A stretch of DNA of 64,000 nucleotides. Source: Bombyx mori (Eukaryota > Arthropoda > Insecta > Lepidoptera > Bombycidae). This document shows positions 46,400-58,266 of the stretch, piece by piece. Both the position numbers and the translations under genes were made by a program. The stretch covers positions 5,084,001 through 5,148,000 of the forward strand of contig NC_085107.1 in assembly GCF_030269925.1 (NCBI RefSeq), read 5' to 3'. Position 1 is the first letter of the stretch, and every line of letters starts with the position of its first letter. Under the pieces are notes generated by a model. It was not told the origin of the DNA and searched no databases. It saw only the letters and a program-made list of their open reading frames with translations.

Positions 46400-47425
46400 G
46401 ACTTTCTCCTCTATATGTAACAACATTTTTTTTGTCTAGGTAGATTATATTAGAGATTAATTTGATGTTATTAGAAAAAAAAGGACAGCTTTTTTGCCAA
46501 ACTCTCTACTGAAACATAACAAAAGAGACAATGTAATACACAAAAAGGAATCTGAATCTGGGGGCGTCAGTGATTCAATTTCGATCATTGCGTGAACATT
46601 GGTTTGCATAAAACGAAGAGTAGGTTTGTCCATTGTGAAATTTCCGTTCGCTTTGTGTTCATTTACTGAAATATTTCAACGACCACCATTCGAGGGGAAG
46701 GCTTAGTACAGTGAAGCGTATGTTTTTGAGTACAAAGACAATTTTGACGAAGCATGTTGCGGATAATAACATGTACTTTTAGGTTAGGAATATTGTGTTC
46801 TTTTTTTTTGTAATAAATAAATTAATTGTGAATTTGGTTAGTGGAGTCTTTCAAATGAACAGTTTTGAAGGTAAATATTATTGCGCAACATTGTGGATTA
46901 TTGAAATGAAAAATATTTATAGCTAATATTTGTTGAAACAGTATTGGTATAATATATATTAGCTACTGGTCTAACAGTCGATGCGTTGATTGTGTGGCGC
47001 TCTTGAGGATATTATGGTATTTTGCCGTAAATACTATATAAGCGTCAGATCGGTCGTTCTTTGATATGATACAAGCTGTCAGTGACTCCTTTGTTATTAT
47101 AACAAAGCTATAAAAACTACAGAGAACTAATAACCTGGATCAGTAAGATGAAGTTCAAGCGAGTTCAAATCATTGAACATTTGAATTATTGGAAAGTGTG
47201 TCTAAGGAAAAGTTCGTTGAATTTTCGTACGCAAAAATTCCGACTGTTTCAAATTAGTGAAGGTAAACAAATAAAAGTATTTACGTCGTACAGCGCGGGA
47301 TGAGTTTAAATGTTTACACGGTTCAAAATAGACTACCTTTGCCTTTTGCGTCGCCACATCGAGTCGCACAATGTAATTAGTGGTCTTTTTACGTGAAATA
47401 ACGAGGATTTGCTGTTTGCTGCTTG
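46400..47425. other. AT-rich sequence, no gene recognised
   Basis: About 1 kb with nothing recognised. Ends at the inverted-repeat structure that follows. Confidence 0.45.
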
Positions 47426-47432
47426 CGTTTTT

Positions 47433-47746
47433 GGAACGAAGTTCCTTATCGCGCGTTGTGAAAGGGGGCTAGACGGAAAAAATTCTTACGAAAAGTTGTC
47501 ACGACACTTTTTAGATCCGTCATTCTGACCAATCAACGTGTAAGCGCTTATCGCGTGACATTGCTCGTATCCGATTGGTCCGCGTAATGAGTACAGTTTC
47601 TCGAGATAGCGTTTCAACAATAGTAATTTAGTTCATAGTATTGTTTTTTTCTTCTTCATAATGCCGTAATTTATTATTATAAATAAAAAAAACCTTCACT
47701 AATTAATCGAAAGGAACTTCGTTCCATCCGGGTGTCTCTTGACACC
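47433..47746. repeat. Inverted-repeat element (15-bp arms) with terminal hairpin
   Basis: GGAACGAAGTTCCTT at 47433-47447 and its exact reverse complement at 47711-47725 enclose about 260 bp. Each arm is itself a near-palindrome (GGAAC-GAA-GTTCC). Just outside the right arm is GGTGTCTCTTGACACC, a perfect 6-bp-stem hairpin (47731-47746). It could be a small MITE or part of a larger element. No coding capacity and no clear target duplication. Confidence 0.45.
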
Positions 47747-47749
47747 TCT

Positions 47750-48810
47750 GAAGTTTTTTTTTTCTTCATAATGTCCACAATTTTAAGAAGAACAAAGTTT
47801 TAATATTTAAAATTTAATTGTTTTAGTTATTAATTTACATTCGGTTTTAGATTCTTTTCGTAGTTTTAAAATAATGTTACGCAGTTAAAATAATGTGCTG
47901 ATGACAGATTTCGGGTAGCGAACGTAAATCTTAATGTATTGCCGCAGAGAAATATGTGGGCACAGAGAATACTTTGTTTTAAAAACCCATGAACAATTCG
48001 AACTTTTTAATTAAATTTTATCTGCCACATTACGATACAGTGTATATTGAAAAGGCCAACCAGGTATAAATGAATGTATAGTTGATAAAGAATATACAGA
48101 CTTATGGGATCTCGCATGAGCCCAAATCAGTTAAAACCGTCTTGCATTGTCATATACACAACCTGGCCATAAATAATATTACATTAGAAAAAAAATAAGC
48201 TTACATTTAAATTTGGAATCTAGAAGTCTCAATTATTGTAAATCAATTATGTTATCTCATTTGCACAGTTTTTTTGTTAAACAATCTTGAGATAATAGAA
48301 GGAGCCCGAACTGACCCATATAAACGAGGAAATTCTTAAATTTCAAGATAAATATAACGCCAGGCTCGAATTGTTAAAACTGCAAAATTTAAAAATATAG
48401 TTAAAGTAAACAATAATAACAGGATATTTGTATCTGGTATCTGTTATCCTTTTTTAATTTCGCGGAAATCGTTGATAAATTATCTTGTCATATTCACATG
48501 GAGTAGGGAGATAAATACAACTGAATTACTGTGATAGCATTGCACCAAGTATGGGGCCAACTGCAAATTTGAAATTTCACTTGGTATCAGTCTAATGTTT
48601 GGGCGCTTAGCTATTGATAGATTTAAAAACATCCTCTGTTAGTCACAGAAAAATATCCGGCCGTCTACGTAATACTGTACGAAATCGTACTAAAAAGACG
48701 AGCTCATTAGTGTGGGAAAGAATTCGAAGAAATCGTCTCTGGAAGCAAATATTTTATCCAGTGAAAGCATCATGCTATATTGTGTGTTTTATATATGAAT
48801 TAGGTCTAAT
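47750..48810. other. AT-rich sequence, no gene recognised
   Basis: About 1 kb. The frame at 48614-48925 runs into a LINE 3' end and has no protein-family motif. Confidence 0.45.
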
Positions 48811-48817
48811 AGCTTAT

Positions 48818-49022
48818 AACTGGGACGGTGGGATGGATGTAATGTGCTCTGCGTCAACCCTGTCCCGCCGTTTCAATAGCCCCGACTGGGCTCCGGCCCG
48901 GTCCGAGGTAGGGCGCCGGTTGTGAGCGGCAGGAGTTTTTAGTGAGGTTCAACTCCCACATACCCCAACTGCCGCGCGGGTGGGGATCCGGCGATTTTCT
49001 CCTGTGGAAAAAAAAAAAAAAA
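48818..49022 (+). repeat. Non-LTR retrotransposon 3' UTR with A-tail
   Basis: A GC-rich, 5'-truncated insertion containing CAACCCTGTCCCGCCG, AGTTTTTAGTGAGG and GTGGGGATCCGGCGATTTTC. It ends in 15 A at 49008-49022. The layout resembles 3' UTRs of R1-clade elements but the clade is uncertain. No coding sequence remains. Confidence 0.55.
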
Positions 49023-49024
49023 TA

Positions 49025-50655
49025 ACTTATAACAGACGCGCTCGTCATTACTTAATTGATTAGCTTAAAAATAAAAGGCTGATTAAATCAATATAAGCTT
49101 TTAAGCTCTTGCCGTCGTATAGTTATCATCTTAATCAGATTTATTATGCTTTATTGTCTCTTTACTGAGATTATACTGCGCCATAAACGCCACGATAATT
49201 TGATAGCTAGCGGGGTTAATTTTTAATGTGATTGATTTTTGTGAAATGTTATATAAAAATTTATACTAACGTAATAAATATCAAATTGAACTTAGTGAGT
49301 TTTCGATATTTAAGCGCTGTGCGGCAAGCGCTGTAAATCTGAAACGGACTGAAGACTGTGATTAGAATATTAAAGACAGACAAATCGTTCTTGTCCGTTT
49401 TTGGGTGCTACCACTGGAACTCGAACTCGATAAAATTTACTTATGGTTTAGACACTCAGGATACACAATTGTGCATTGTATTTATATGTTTCGATTGTAT
49501 CTTTGAGCAATCTCAGTGTCATTCAATTAATGATATCTGTGATTCGTGAAACTAAATTCAATGATTAGGTTCGGACTCTAGTATGAATTCAGCAATAACA
49601 AATTTATTTATTACATTATTTTTATGGCTCTGATGTGCTCCATTTATTAGTGTCCAGATAGTGCATTTTGTTTGGTAAAACTTGCTACAGCTGTACTTGC
49701 CGTATTTGGCAGATACCGGGTGAGAGAAAAGCTAATTCTTGGTGAATGTATGTGATAGTAATTTATGATCAATCATATCTGACTGGGGTAAAACGCGGCA
49801 CACATAAACATACATATTTACATTTTTATGATGGTTATTTTAATAGTATTTAACCCTTTGAGGCTCGTAATTTTAGGGAATGAGGAGACCCTTGTAGTAC
49901 TTATATATCCTTCAATTGCAATACGCTATGTTTCCTTGCGAGATAGAATCAGGAATGTAAACATTCATAGGAGAACCAAGATACAATGTATACGAATAAC
50001 ATGATATAAATCGCTTAAGCGTCTACTTTAGCCTATTGACAATACAATGTGAATACCGGCGCCCATCTCCCGATTAGAATGAATTACCTTACCTATCTAT
50101 GGTACTTAAAATGTTGCGTCTCCTGCAATGTTGTTGTCTTACAATGTCACATTTTAAAGTTGTGGCTTAGAAGTTTTCGTGAAATTTTGCACCGCGACCC
50201 GCTTACGAAGCGTAACTTGTGAAACCGAGAATATTTGTCATCGAATCGCCAGGTTTTCCCACACAATATGTTGGTATTGTTGTGTTTTCTATTTATTGTA
50301 ATACTTCCTATAATACTTCCTATTCCATTTCGTTGATATCAGAGTTTCATTAAAGCGTAAAAATTGTTCAAGTCCGTTAGGATCTATTTAGATTTATTTT
50401 TGTGAAATTTCTTTTGATGTTTCGTGAGGTTTACAAGTGAACGTATTCGCGTATCGCTCTTTAATCCAAGGATCTCGATTTCAAGAATAAGAACCTTTGT
50501 GTACACTTTAGAGGATAGTATTCTTGAATATTATTTACTGCTTTGTTAACATTATTTTTCGTAGTACTTATACGAAAAAGAAAGTAAATTACACAAAATG
50601 TTTTAACAGTAAAAATAGTCTACTAGTGAATTTTATACATTTATTTAACGATACA
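49025..50655. other. AT-rich sequence, no gene recognised
   Basis: About 1.6 kb with short chance frames only. Confidence 0.45.
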
Positions 50656-50660
50656 TATTA

Positions 50661-50896
50661 ACTGGTGGTAGGACCTCTTGAGAGTCCGCGCGGGTAGATA
50701 CCACCACCCTGCTTATTTCTGCCGTGAAGCAGTAATGCGTTTCGGTTTGAAGGGTAGTCGTTGTAACTATACCTGAGACCTTAGAACTTATGTCTCAAGG
50801 TTGGTGGCGCCTTTACGTTGTAGATGTCTATGGGCTCCAGTAATCACTTAATACCAGGTGGGCTGTGAGCTCGTCTATCCATCGAAGCAAAAAAGA
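50661..50896 (+). mobile_element. Bm1 SINE, 3' two-thirds
   Basis: Plus-oriented, 5'-truncated copy from ACTGGTGGTAGGACC to GAGCTCGTCTATCC followed by an A-rich tail. Diverged at about one base in ten from the clearer copies. A 15-20 bp segment is missing in the GGGTGGGGCAGCC region. Confidence 0.78.
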
Positions 50897-51565
50897 AGAA
50901 GATATTTATACATATATTTTATTGCACACCAATACATATTATTATGTAAGTACTACATACCCAAATATATAAAACTCCATCCTTTTTGTTTTTATGACGT
51001 ACCGCTTGTTGCGTTAGCTCTTTAAAAATATTTTTTGTTTAAGTGTTTTGCAAGAACTTTCCTTTGATAACGAAAAGTGGGTCATAGTATTTCAGGAAAG
51101 TGTTTCACATTTATTTAAAACACATCACAATGACGTCTTTGTGCCATTATGTTTTATAAAGGCAACCTAAAACACAGCGGACAATATGCATGGGCATTAC
51201 GAAAGGACTTAGATAAAATATTATGTAATCAACACAAATATAAGCAATATTTTCGTCGAACAAATAGGTGGCCTATGTTATGGAGACGGATTAGTGCATG
51301 CGTGTAGCGGATCTGGGAGCTTAATCATACTGTTAAATGAAGATGGCTATTAATGTTGATCGATTTGGCATGCATTTAATTCGTATTAATATAGTTTCTA
51401 ATGGCAAGTGGATTGTTCATAGCTCTTCTAAGCTTATGACAAGTTAAAGCGATATTTACACAGATAATGAAATAGCCTTTCCCAGTAGGCACACGTTCCG
51501 GTTATTTTTAAATTAGTATGCCATAACATACTGACTGATAAGTTAACTAAATAAAAACAAATCGA
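50897..51565. other. AT-rich spacer
   Basis: About 670 bp with nothing recognised. Confidence 0.45.
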
Positions 51566-51575
51566 TATTTTTCAG

Positions 51576-51760
51576 TATCGTATGTCGTATCACTCTTGTC
51601 AGAGCGGTCGTGGTCGTCATCCAGCATCATAGCTGTGGGCAGATGCTATGCGCCTGACGAGCAATCGCCAGTCCTCCCGGTTTATGGTGAGCCTGGTACA
51701 GTCATGCAAACAGCCGCCAACTGCCGACTTGATCTGGTCGGTCCATCGCATGGGCACCCT
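51576..51760 (-). pseudogene. 5'-truncated RTE-like LINE insertion with target duplication
   Basis: The exact 10-bp direct repeat TATTTTTCAG flanks the segment at 51566-51575 and 51761-51770. Inside, the minus strand encodes RVPMRWTDQIKSAVGGCLH and then INREDWRLLVRRIASAH, the C-terminal end of an endonuclease-reverse transcriptase. It ends in a short tandem (CATACGA-like) tail instead of poly-A. Only 185 bp of the element was inserted. Confidence 0.65.
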
Positions 51761-51774
51761 TATTTTTCAGAATA

Positions 51775-52760
51775 CTGAAATATATTTTTCAGTTTTCAGT
51801 ATACAAGACGATAATTCAAATAATGCTCGAAGGAAGTCGATATGTGATCGATCGATTAGTTTGTTAAGTTTCATGGAAATGTTACATTCGCATAAATATC
51901 AAATGACCCTTACTTTGATTTCAGTGGTATATATAGACCGTCGCAAAAAATCATCCTTAAAGTGAATCGAAGACCGTAACCATCCGATATCGCTCGAATC
52001 TAGTGTTTTTCATGCGAATGTATGCGTCAGTTCATTGGAATTTATCAAAGATGGTTCTTCAATATCGCCAATATCCATGTATGGACTTTGACATATTCTC
52101 GATTATTTTCACGTAATTTTTTTACAAACAGATTTCGCTGCATCGCCAGCCGTAAATGTTTAATGCTTTATAGTTGGGCATACGATCACACGACCCAATT
52201 GATTTGTGTGAAGTCAGTCCGACTTGCAATTTTTTTTGTACGATAAGCAAATATTTTTGATGTGCTACTGATTTATTTTCTGCGCTAATTTAAAATGAAG
52301 CTATACTCGATTTCGTAATAAAAACAAGTAATAAAAGTCTAGATAAGCAAACGAAAACTAACGTATGTCGAACTAAGTAAAATATATTAGAAGTGGAAAT
52401 TTAAAAATGATTTGTTTTTGTACACGTCTGTTCGGTTTTGTGTTGAACACCTCTGTACATTGTGAATACCGGTGTCTGCATTCCAAACTCACAGTCGGGG
52501 TTGAAAGTTTGCATTCCAGCCCGTGAATATATTCAAATTTCCGAAAAACGTTAACTCTGTGAAGTGTCGCGAGTGAAAACTTCCCTTCGCGTTATTATTG
52601 TCGAAACTTGAGCGTTGGCTGATTCGGGGTGACATATCGAGATTTGAATTTCAAATTTGATAAATGGAATTTAGTTTGGATCGGTTTTCAAAACGACACA
52701 TAGGGTATCGTTTCATTTTATGAACTAAAATAAAAACAAAAACACGTTTTATTATAATAA
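51775..52760. other. AT-rich sequence, no gene recognised
   Basis: About 1 kb with nothing recognised. Confidence 0.45.
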
Positions 52761-52764
52761 TAAT

Positions 52765-53235
52765 GTTTTTATTGCAAGTAACCATGACTCATATAAATTG
52801 TTAATAAGAATAATTAACCTATGTTAGTAGTTATATTTACATCACAATGAATTACTGTCGTAACATCCCATGGGAGATGGCACCACAGCGACCCATGTAT
52901 ACACAGTCCAGCCTGCTTGCGATCATGCTCAGGATACTGTTGGAGCTGGCCCTCACTTTGCTTACCAGAGATGCACACCTCTTATGCATGGTAGCGTAAA
53001 AACAATCTATGTGCGCGTCTGCAAACATCCCTGATACGCTACAAAGCGGGGCAACACCACCAGCACCCTAAACGCGTTATTATATTGAACACGGAGAGCG
53101 TTGTACGATCTTTGAGTATATCCAGCCCACAAGCTGCACGTGTAAAAGTTAGTACAGTAGGCCCTAAAATTATGTGCATACGTATTCCAATATTTTATAG
53201 AAACTCGTAACACAATCAACCTGTATGGAATTCAT
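52765..53235 (-). pseudogene. Non-LTR reverse-transcriptase C-terminal relic
   Basis: The minus strand reads WAGYTQRSYNALRVQYNNAF and RVLVVLPRFVAYQGCLQTRT, then in another frame DCFYATMHKRCASLVSKVRA followed by SSNSILSMIASRLDC. This matches the C-terminal end of a LINE ORF2 known from moths. An (ATT)-rich tail at the left (52765-52785) agrees with this orientation. At least one frameshift is present. The clade is not determined. Confidence 0.6.
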
Positions 53236-53465
53236 GAAGTATATTCAGTAAAATAGTTTCCTGCGAGCCCATAATCTCAATCTTGTGCCGGTACTCAAAT
53301 TTTACATGCAGATATTAAGCCTTCTAAGGAATAGCGTGCTCAATAGCCATGCGTTCACAAACAACTTCCATGATGAAGGAATAACACCGTATCCGCTAAA
53401 AGTTATAAATATTAGTAATTACTGGTGGTGGTGTGTAGTGGAAGCCCTCACGGGTGGGTGTCAGT

Positions 53466-53622
53466 TTTTTTTTATTGCTTAGATGGGTGTGTGGACGAGC
53501 TCAAAGCCCACCTAGTGTTAAGTGGTTACTGGAGCCCATAGACATCTCAAAAATTCACCACCCACCTTGAGATATAAGTTCTAAGGTCTCAAGTAGTAGT
53601 AGTAGTAGTAGTTACAACGGCT
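53466..53622 (-). mobile_element. Bm1 SINE, short 3' fragment with TAG microsatellite
   Basis: Inverted copy from the A-rich tail (TTTTTATTGCTTAGATGGG) to GGTCTCAAGTAG, where a run of about seven TAG units (53594-53613) replaces the usual AGTATAGTTACAACGG spacing. It then continues briefly as GTTACAACGGCTC. Confidence 0.7.
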
Positions 53623-53639
53623 CAAATATAGTCACCCAT

Positions 53640-54170
53640 CAATGCCAAAAGAAAACTTCCCACGAAAAACAACGTAACTTAAAAGTAGGAATTCGTTTAA
53701 ACTCGTCGAGCTAACATTTTCATTTTGTCTGTCACATGCAAATTTGTGAGAGCACAGCGACAGCCTACGAACGGCAGTAGCCAATCTGATTTTGATCCGA
53801 TTTCCCGGACTAAATGCCGAGCACGGCGGTTCTCGCGCATTCAACAATAATTTCACGCTGACCTATACTAACACAGGTTTGGTGAATACGGCCAATTGCG
53901 GACCGCGATAATCGTTTTAGGAGACCTATTGTGTATTCTATGCATGATAGCAAACACGTGGGAACACATAATAGTGCGTTATCATTTCTTGTCACTATAC
54001 TGTAATTGAGTTCGACGTATTATAGAGAAAAAATTAAGGTGTTAATTGTTAATTATACTCCCAATTTTTATTTAAATTTTTTTTGAAGTGAAACTTCCTT
54101 ATCGGCGTTGGAAAAAAATTTACCGTCACATTTTTCGGTTACGCGTCACTTTTTTCCGTTACGCGCCATC
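53640..54170. other. AT-rich spacer
   Basis: About 530 bp with nothing certain. ACTTCCTTATCGGCGTTGG near 54092 faintly recalls the arm sequence of the inverted-repeat element at 47433. Confidence 0.4.
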
Positions 54171-54172
54171 TG

Positions 54173-54293
54173 TTTTGTATTCATGTCTATGATAATAAAA
54201 TCCTTTTGTTTAAACTTTATCTAATTTAACTTTTTTGTATTCATGTCTATGATAATAAAATCCTTTTGTTTAAACTTTATCTAATTTAACTTT
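54173..54293. repeat. Exact 60-bp tandem duplication
   Basis: Bases 54173-54233 are repeated without change at 54233-54293 (period 60). The unit includes TCATGTCTATGATAATAAAA. Identity of the two units implies a recent duplication or an assembly artefact. Confidence 0.9.
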
Positions 54294-54454
54294 ATTTAAC
54301 CAATTTCTAGAAAGTTGCATGTAGATCATTTTTCGAAAAATAAGGCCATAAACAAGTTTCACTTCTTACGTGTGTACACTAGTACACGCACACATTTTTT
54401 TTTCTTGTATACATCGTACGCTTATGGGACTTGGATTGACATATCTTCAAAAAT

Positions 54455-54845
54455 TTCACAATGCGGAGGGACTTCGGTTCCCTCTGCATTTTGTACCGTA
54501 TGTTCCATGGGGAGTGCTCTTAGGAATTGTTCGAGATGATACCGACATCTCGTTTTTACCACCGGAGTAGAGTTCATCCATACTACCTGGAGCCACTGCG
54601 GTCATCCACAGTGCGTTTCCAGAGGTCTTTTTTGCCTCGTACCATCCGGCTACGGAATGAGCTCCCCTCCACGGTGTTTCCCGAGCGCTATAACATGTCC
54701 TTCTTCAAACGAGGCTTGTGGAGAGTATTAAGCGGTAGGCAGTGGCTTGCCTCTGCCCCTGGCATTGCTGAAGTCCATGGGCGACGGTAACCACTCACCA
54801 TCAGGTGGGCCGAATGCTCGTCTGCCTACAAGGGCAATAAAAAAT
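54455..54845 (+). pseudogene. CR1-like LINE C-terminus and 3' end
   Basis: The plus strand encodes HFVPYVPWGVLL and, after frame changes, SRVHPYYLEPLRSSTVRFQR, SFLPRTIRLRNELPS and then TVFPERYNMSFFKRGLWRVL. The conserved 3' end follows (GTAGGCAGTGGC, CACTCACCATCAGGTGGGCC, CTCGTCTGCCTACAAGGGC, AATAAAAAA). It is the best copy of the family whose ends also occur at 1012-1370, 39610-39990 and 55995-56110. Confidence 0.7.
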
Positions 54846-54849
54846 ATAT

Positions 54850-55985
54850 TGAAACCGATGATGCAATTCGATCTTGATTCGATGTTGTTTGTTTTAATAA
54901 TGTTTGTGTTACCATGAAGTATGGAAAAGGCGGAGGGAGGTCTTTGCCCTAAAATCGGACACCGCAAGAATAATCATTGTTCAATTGTCGTAAGGCTTCT
55001 CATGTTTTAGGCATGAGCTAACTAAGAAAAAAAGGGTAACATATAAACAGCTATTAAGAAAAAAGCTAATTATATTTTTCAAAACAATGTGAATGGGTAT
55101 TAGACCAAACTAGTCAAATTATTGCATTACCATTGGTTTTTGATACGTGCACTAATTTCCAAGTAAATACGGTTCTTGTAGTTGATAAAAATTACGTTGA
55201 AACATACCGTTACACAGATATAAACAGGTCAAGGCAATAAATCGTGCTAAATAATTAAAAAATACTTCTCTCTCAAAATCCCGCGCAAAAGGTATCGATA
55301 GAAAACAAATACATTAACCTATTTATTAATCTAGAACAGTTCAGTGGCCGAATAAGCATCTCGTAGATAAATAAAACTCGAGAATTTCCAAGTATCAAGT
55401 TGTTTTCGGCTCGCTGAACATCGAGATCTCATCTCGATCGATTCTCGCCTGCAGTAATAAACTACTATGATCTTAACAAGAAAGAATTAAACCATCGATT
55501 ACGTCTTAAGTTAGAAATTCAAATTGTTCAATAATTATTTACAAAATCTTAAAAAAAATCTACTGATTACGCGTACAATATTATGTATTGACAAGTTCTT
55601 TTAACTCTGATGACACTACAGTCCATGTTGGTTTTATCTTCTCAAATATCTTTTACATGTACATCTTGAAGTTACAAAACCAAACTACAAGTCGTGCAAT
55701 TGCAATTTTCTCTTTTACTTGTACTGTAAAACGGCTATGATAAATATAGAGATCATTCGTAGTGCAACTAGACACGGTCGGATAAATCGATATCTAAACA
55801 TTTTAACAAGGGCCTTAAAGGGGCACTGAGTTGTGAAGGCACATGCACAGGCGAGATCTCGATAATTGATCTATCTGCAGGCACTGTTAGCGTGAGCACA
55901 CGCCTCTTTACATATCGTGTTACTGCTCTTATTTAGTAAATAAATATGTGCTTAGACACATTCACTGGCCCAACAAGATAAAAAA
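54850..55985. other. AT-rich sequence, no gene recognised
   Basis: About 1.1 kb with nothing recognised. Confidence 0.45.
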
Positions 55986-55994
55986 TATGTGTTC

Positions 55995-56110
55995 TTTTTT
56001 TTCCTTTTAGGCAGACGAGCATACGGCCCACCTGATGGTAAGTGGTCACTGTCGCTCATGGACGTCAGCAATGCCAGGGGCAGAGCCAACCCGTTTGCCT
56101 ACCATTGCCT
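55995..56110 (-). repeat. CR1-like LINE 3' end
   Basis: Reverse complement of the terminal ~110 bp of 54455-54845, with its tail to the left (TTTTTTTTCCTTTTAGGCAGACGAGC). Only the 3' end was inserted. Confidence 0.7.
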
Positions 56111-56114
56111 TCTC

Positions 56115-56750
56115 AGGAAAAGTACTCCATTATATGCTGCATTTGGACCTTCCTAACGGATTGTTGCTGTAGAGCCAAGTGGTTTACGGTGAATAGTGTT
56201 TAATTTATAGCCCCGATGTCCTCCGATATCAAATAATAGTAAATTCTTCTAAAAGTCTTCAAACTTTCGCAATGGATATCTCCTTTTGAAATTCTACTCT
56301 TACCACTATCCTCTACTTGCGTCATTGGGGCGGTAATGTCGAATATCACGTGGTGTTACGTGTCGTTGAAATCTGGCAGGGTTCCGTAATACAGTCGAGA
56401 TAAAACAGGTTAAATTTTATACAAAAATATTTCACCATGAAAGCTTTCCAGAGATGATACCGCTAGTAAATCTTTGTATCATTCATATTGATAATGTAAA
56501 ACATCGTTATTGGTGTACTGAACTAGTAGTGTGCAGAATCAATTTGCGTGTAGCGGCGGTAGGCAACCATTAGACGCCATATTCCTACGTTTATCTCGAC
56601 ATGAAAGTACCAGGTTAATTCTATCGCGTGTGGTCATAATGGACACGACTTTCAGCGGTGAAAGGGGAAGGAAATTCGATAGTGAAATACGATTACGTCA
56701 TTTCTGTACTCGGGTAAGTAAAAGCGATACCAAGCTTCTCTTATTTAAAT
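56115..56750. other. Spacer, no gene recognised
   Basis: About 640 bp. The 85-codon frame at 56531-56788 has no motif and ends within a Helitron. Confidence 0.45.
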
Positions 56751-56753
56751 GGA

Positions 56754-57174
56754 CTAGAAGTCCGGCAGTAGTCGAAATTCGACTATAATTAATTGGAATT
56801 GTAAGTTTGTACACTATTATGATTGTATTTTATACTTCTATAATCACAAATTTCGCCAAGATTACACTATAAAAAAATATTAACAAAGACCAACAATATT
56901 TAATCTATTCTCAATTTGACAACAGACGTCAAGAACAAAAGTTTGACAATAAATAGTATGCATGCGTGTGTGCCTCAAATACAGGGTATGTAGTGTGTGT
57001 AATGTTTTCTTTATTGATTTAATGTATCTTTTATGCATTATTTAAAAAAAAATATTAGCATTGTGCACTTCTTCTCTATATTCTCTATAAGTGTAGAAAA
57101 TTTCATACTCCTCCGTCCGCGCAATTTTCGTAAAAATAGATACAAAGTTTTTGCTTCACGTATTAATATATAGA
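56754..57174 (-). mobile_element. Non-autonomous Helitron, family 3
   Basis: Read on minus: starts TCTATATATTAATACGTGAAG and ends with the self-complementary GTCGAATTTCGAC, GGACTT and CTAG followed by T. The palindrome is the subterminal hairpin expected of a Helitron. A second copy in the opposite orientation lies at 62125-62565. Non-coding, about 420 bp. Confidence 0.65.
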
Positions 57175-57319
57175 TTACCAGAAACGATGTATAAAGCGAA
57201 ATTGCGTAACTGAGTTATGAAGTGATACATGGTATACTGTAACGCGTTTGAAAGCCGCAGTTAACACCGTGTTAGAACTGTTAAGTGCTTTTTACAATTC
57301 AATTAAAATAGTATAATCG

Positions 57320-57600
57320 AACCCGCGAAATTATAATTTGCGTAGTTACTGGCGGTAGGAACTCTCGTGAGTCCGCGCGGGTAGGTACCACTCTGTCTAT
57401 TTCTGCCGTGAAGCAGTAATGCGTTTCGGTTTGATGGGTGGGGCAGCCGTCGTAACTATACTGAGACCTTAGAACTCATACCTCAAGGTGGGTGGCGCAT
57501 TTACGTTGTAGATGTATATGGGCTCCAGTAACCATTTAACACCAGGTGGGCTGTGAGCTCGTCCACACAATTACCATCTCAGAATAAATAAATAAAAAAC
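57320..57600 (+). mobile_element. Bm1 SINE, 3' two-thirds
   Basis: Plus-oriented, 5'-truncated copy from CCCGCGAAATTATAATTTGCG to GAGCTCGTCCACAC, followed by an A-rich tail with AATAAATAAATAAAA. It is well preserved, with a short gap in the GGTACCACCACCCTG region. Confidence 0.82.
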
Positions 57601-57604
57601 GTTA

Positions 57605-57955
57605 AATTCCATTTCGTCTCGACCATTAAAAAGATCCACAACGTCTTGTGAGCATTGAATGACTTACTACCATCATTATTGAATCTCATAATATGCCTAC
57701 ATGTGCCTACTTGTCCCTTTTTTTAGTAATCCTCCACAAAAATTTAATGTAGGCCACAATAATTTGGCTTAAAGTGTGTAAATATATATATGTATATATA
57801 TCGAGTATATAATGAATTTTGCACCTGGCCACCATGTATTAAATATGACATGTTTCATTAAAATGTACACGAATTAAAAAAATGAATTCAAAACTATCAT
57901 TAACACATCAACATCAACTAACTAAACTTATCACAATACTAGAGTTATTTATTAC
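57605..57955. other. AT-rich spacer
   Basis: About 350 bp with an (AT)-rich simple stretch near 57785-57810 and nothing else recognised. Confidence 0.45.
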
Positions 57956-57958
57956 ACA

Positions 57959-58250
57959 CTAAATGACCCGGCAGACTTCGTAGTGCCTCAATCGATTAAT
58001 GTAAGACCTAAAGTTTTGTATAAAATAAACTTAAAACAAAAAAAAAGGAATCCATCCGACGCCGTGACGGGAGACACATCAAAGGTAAAACAAAATTGTA
58101 ATTTTTATTTAATTCTGAGCATTTTCATATACTATCTTTTAAACTTTCTCCTGATTTCCACAAATAATTCAAGTACGAAATTAGCCAAATCGGTCCAGCC
58201 GTTCTCGAGTTTTAGCGAGACTAACGAACGGCAATTCATTTTTATATAGA
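57959..58250 (-). mobile_element. Non-autonomous Helitron, family 1, third copy
   Basis: Same body as 40296-40590 and 41912-42202, on minus. The CTAG terminus has decayed to CTAA (57959-57962). A GATA microsatellite (to about 58266) has grown at the TC end. Confidence 0.65.
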
Positions 58251-58266
58251 TAGATAGATAGATAGA

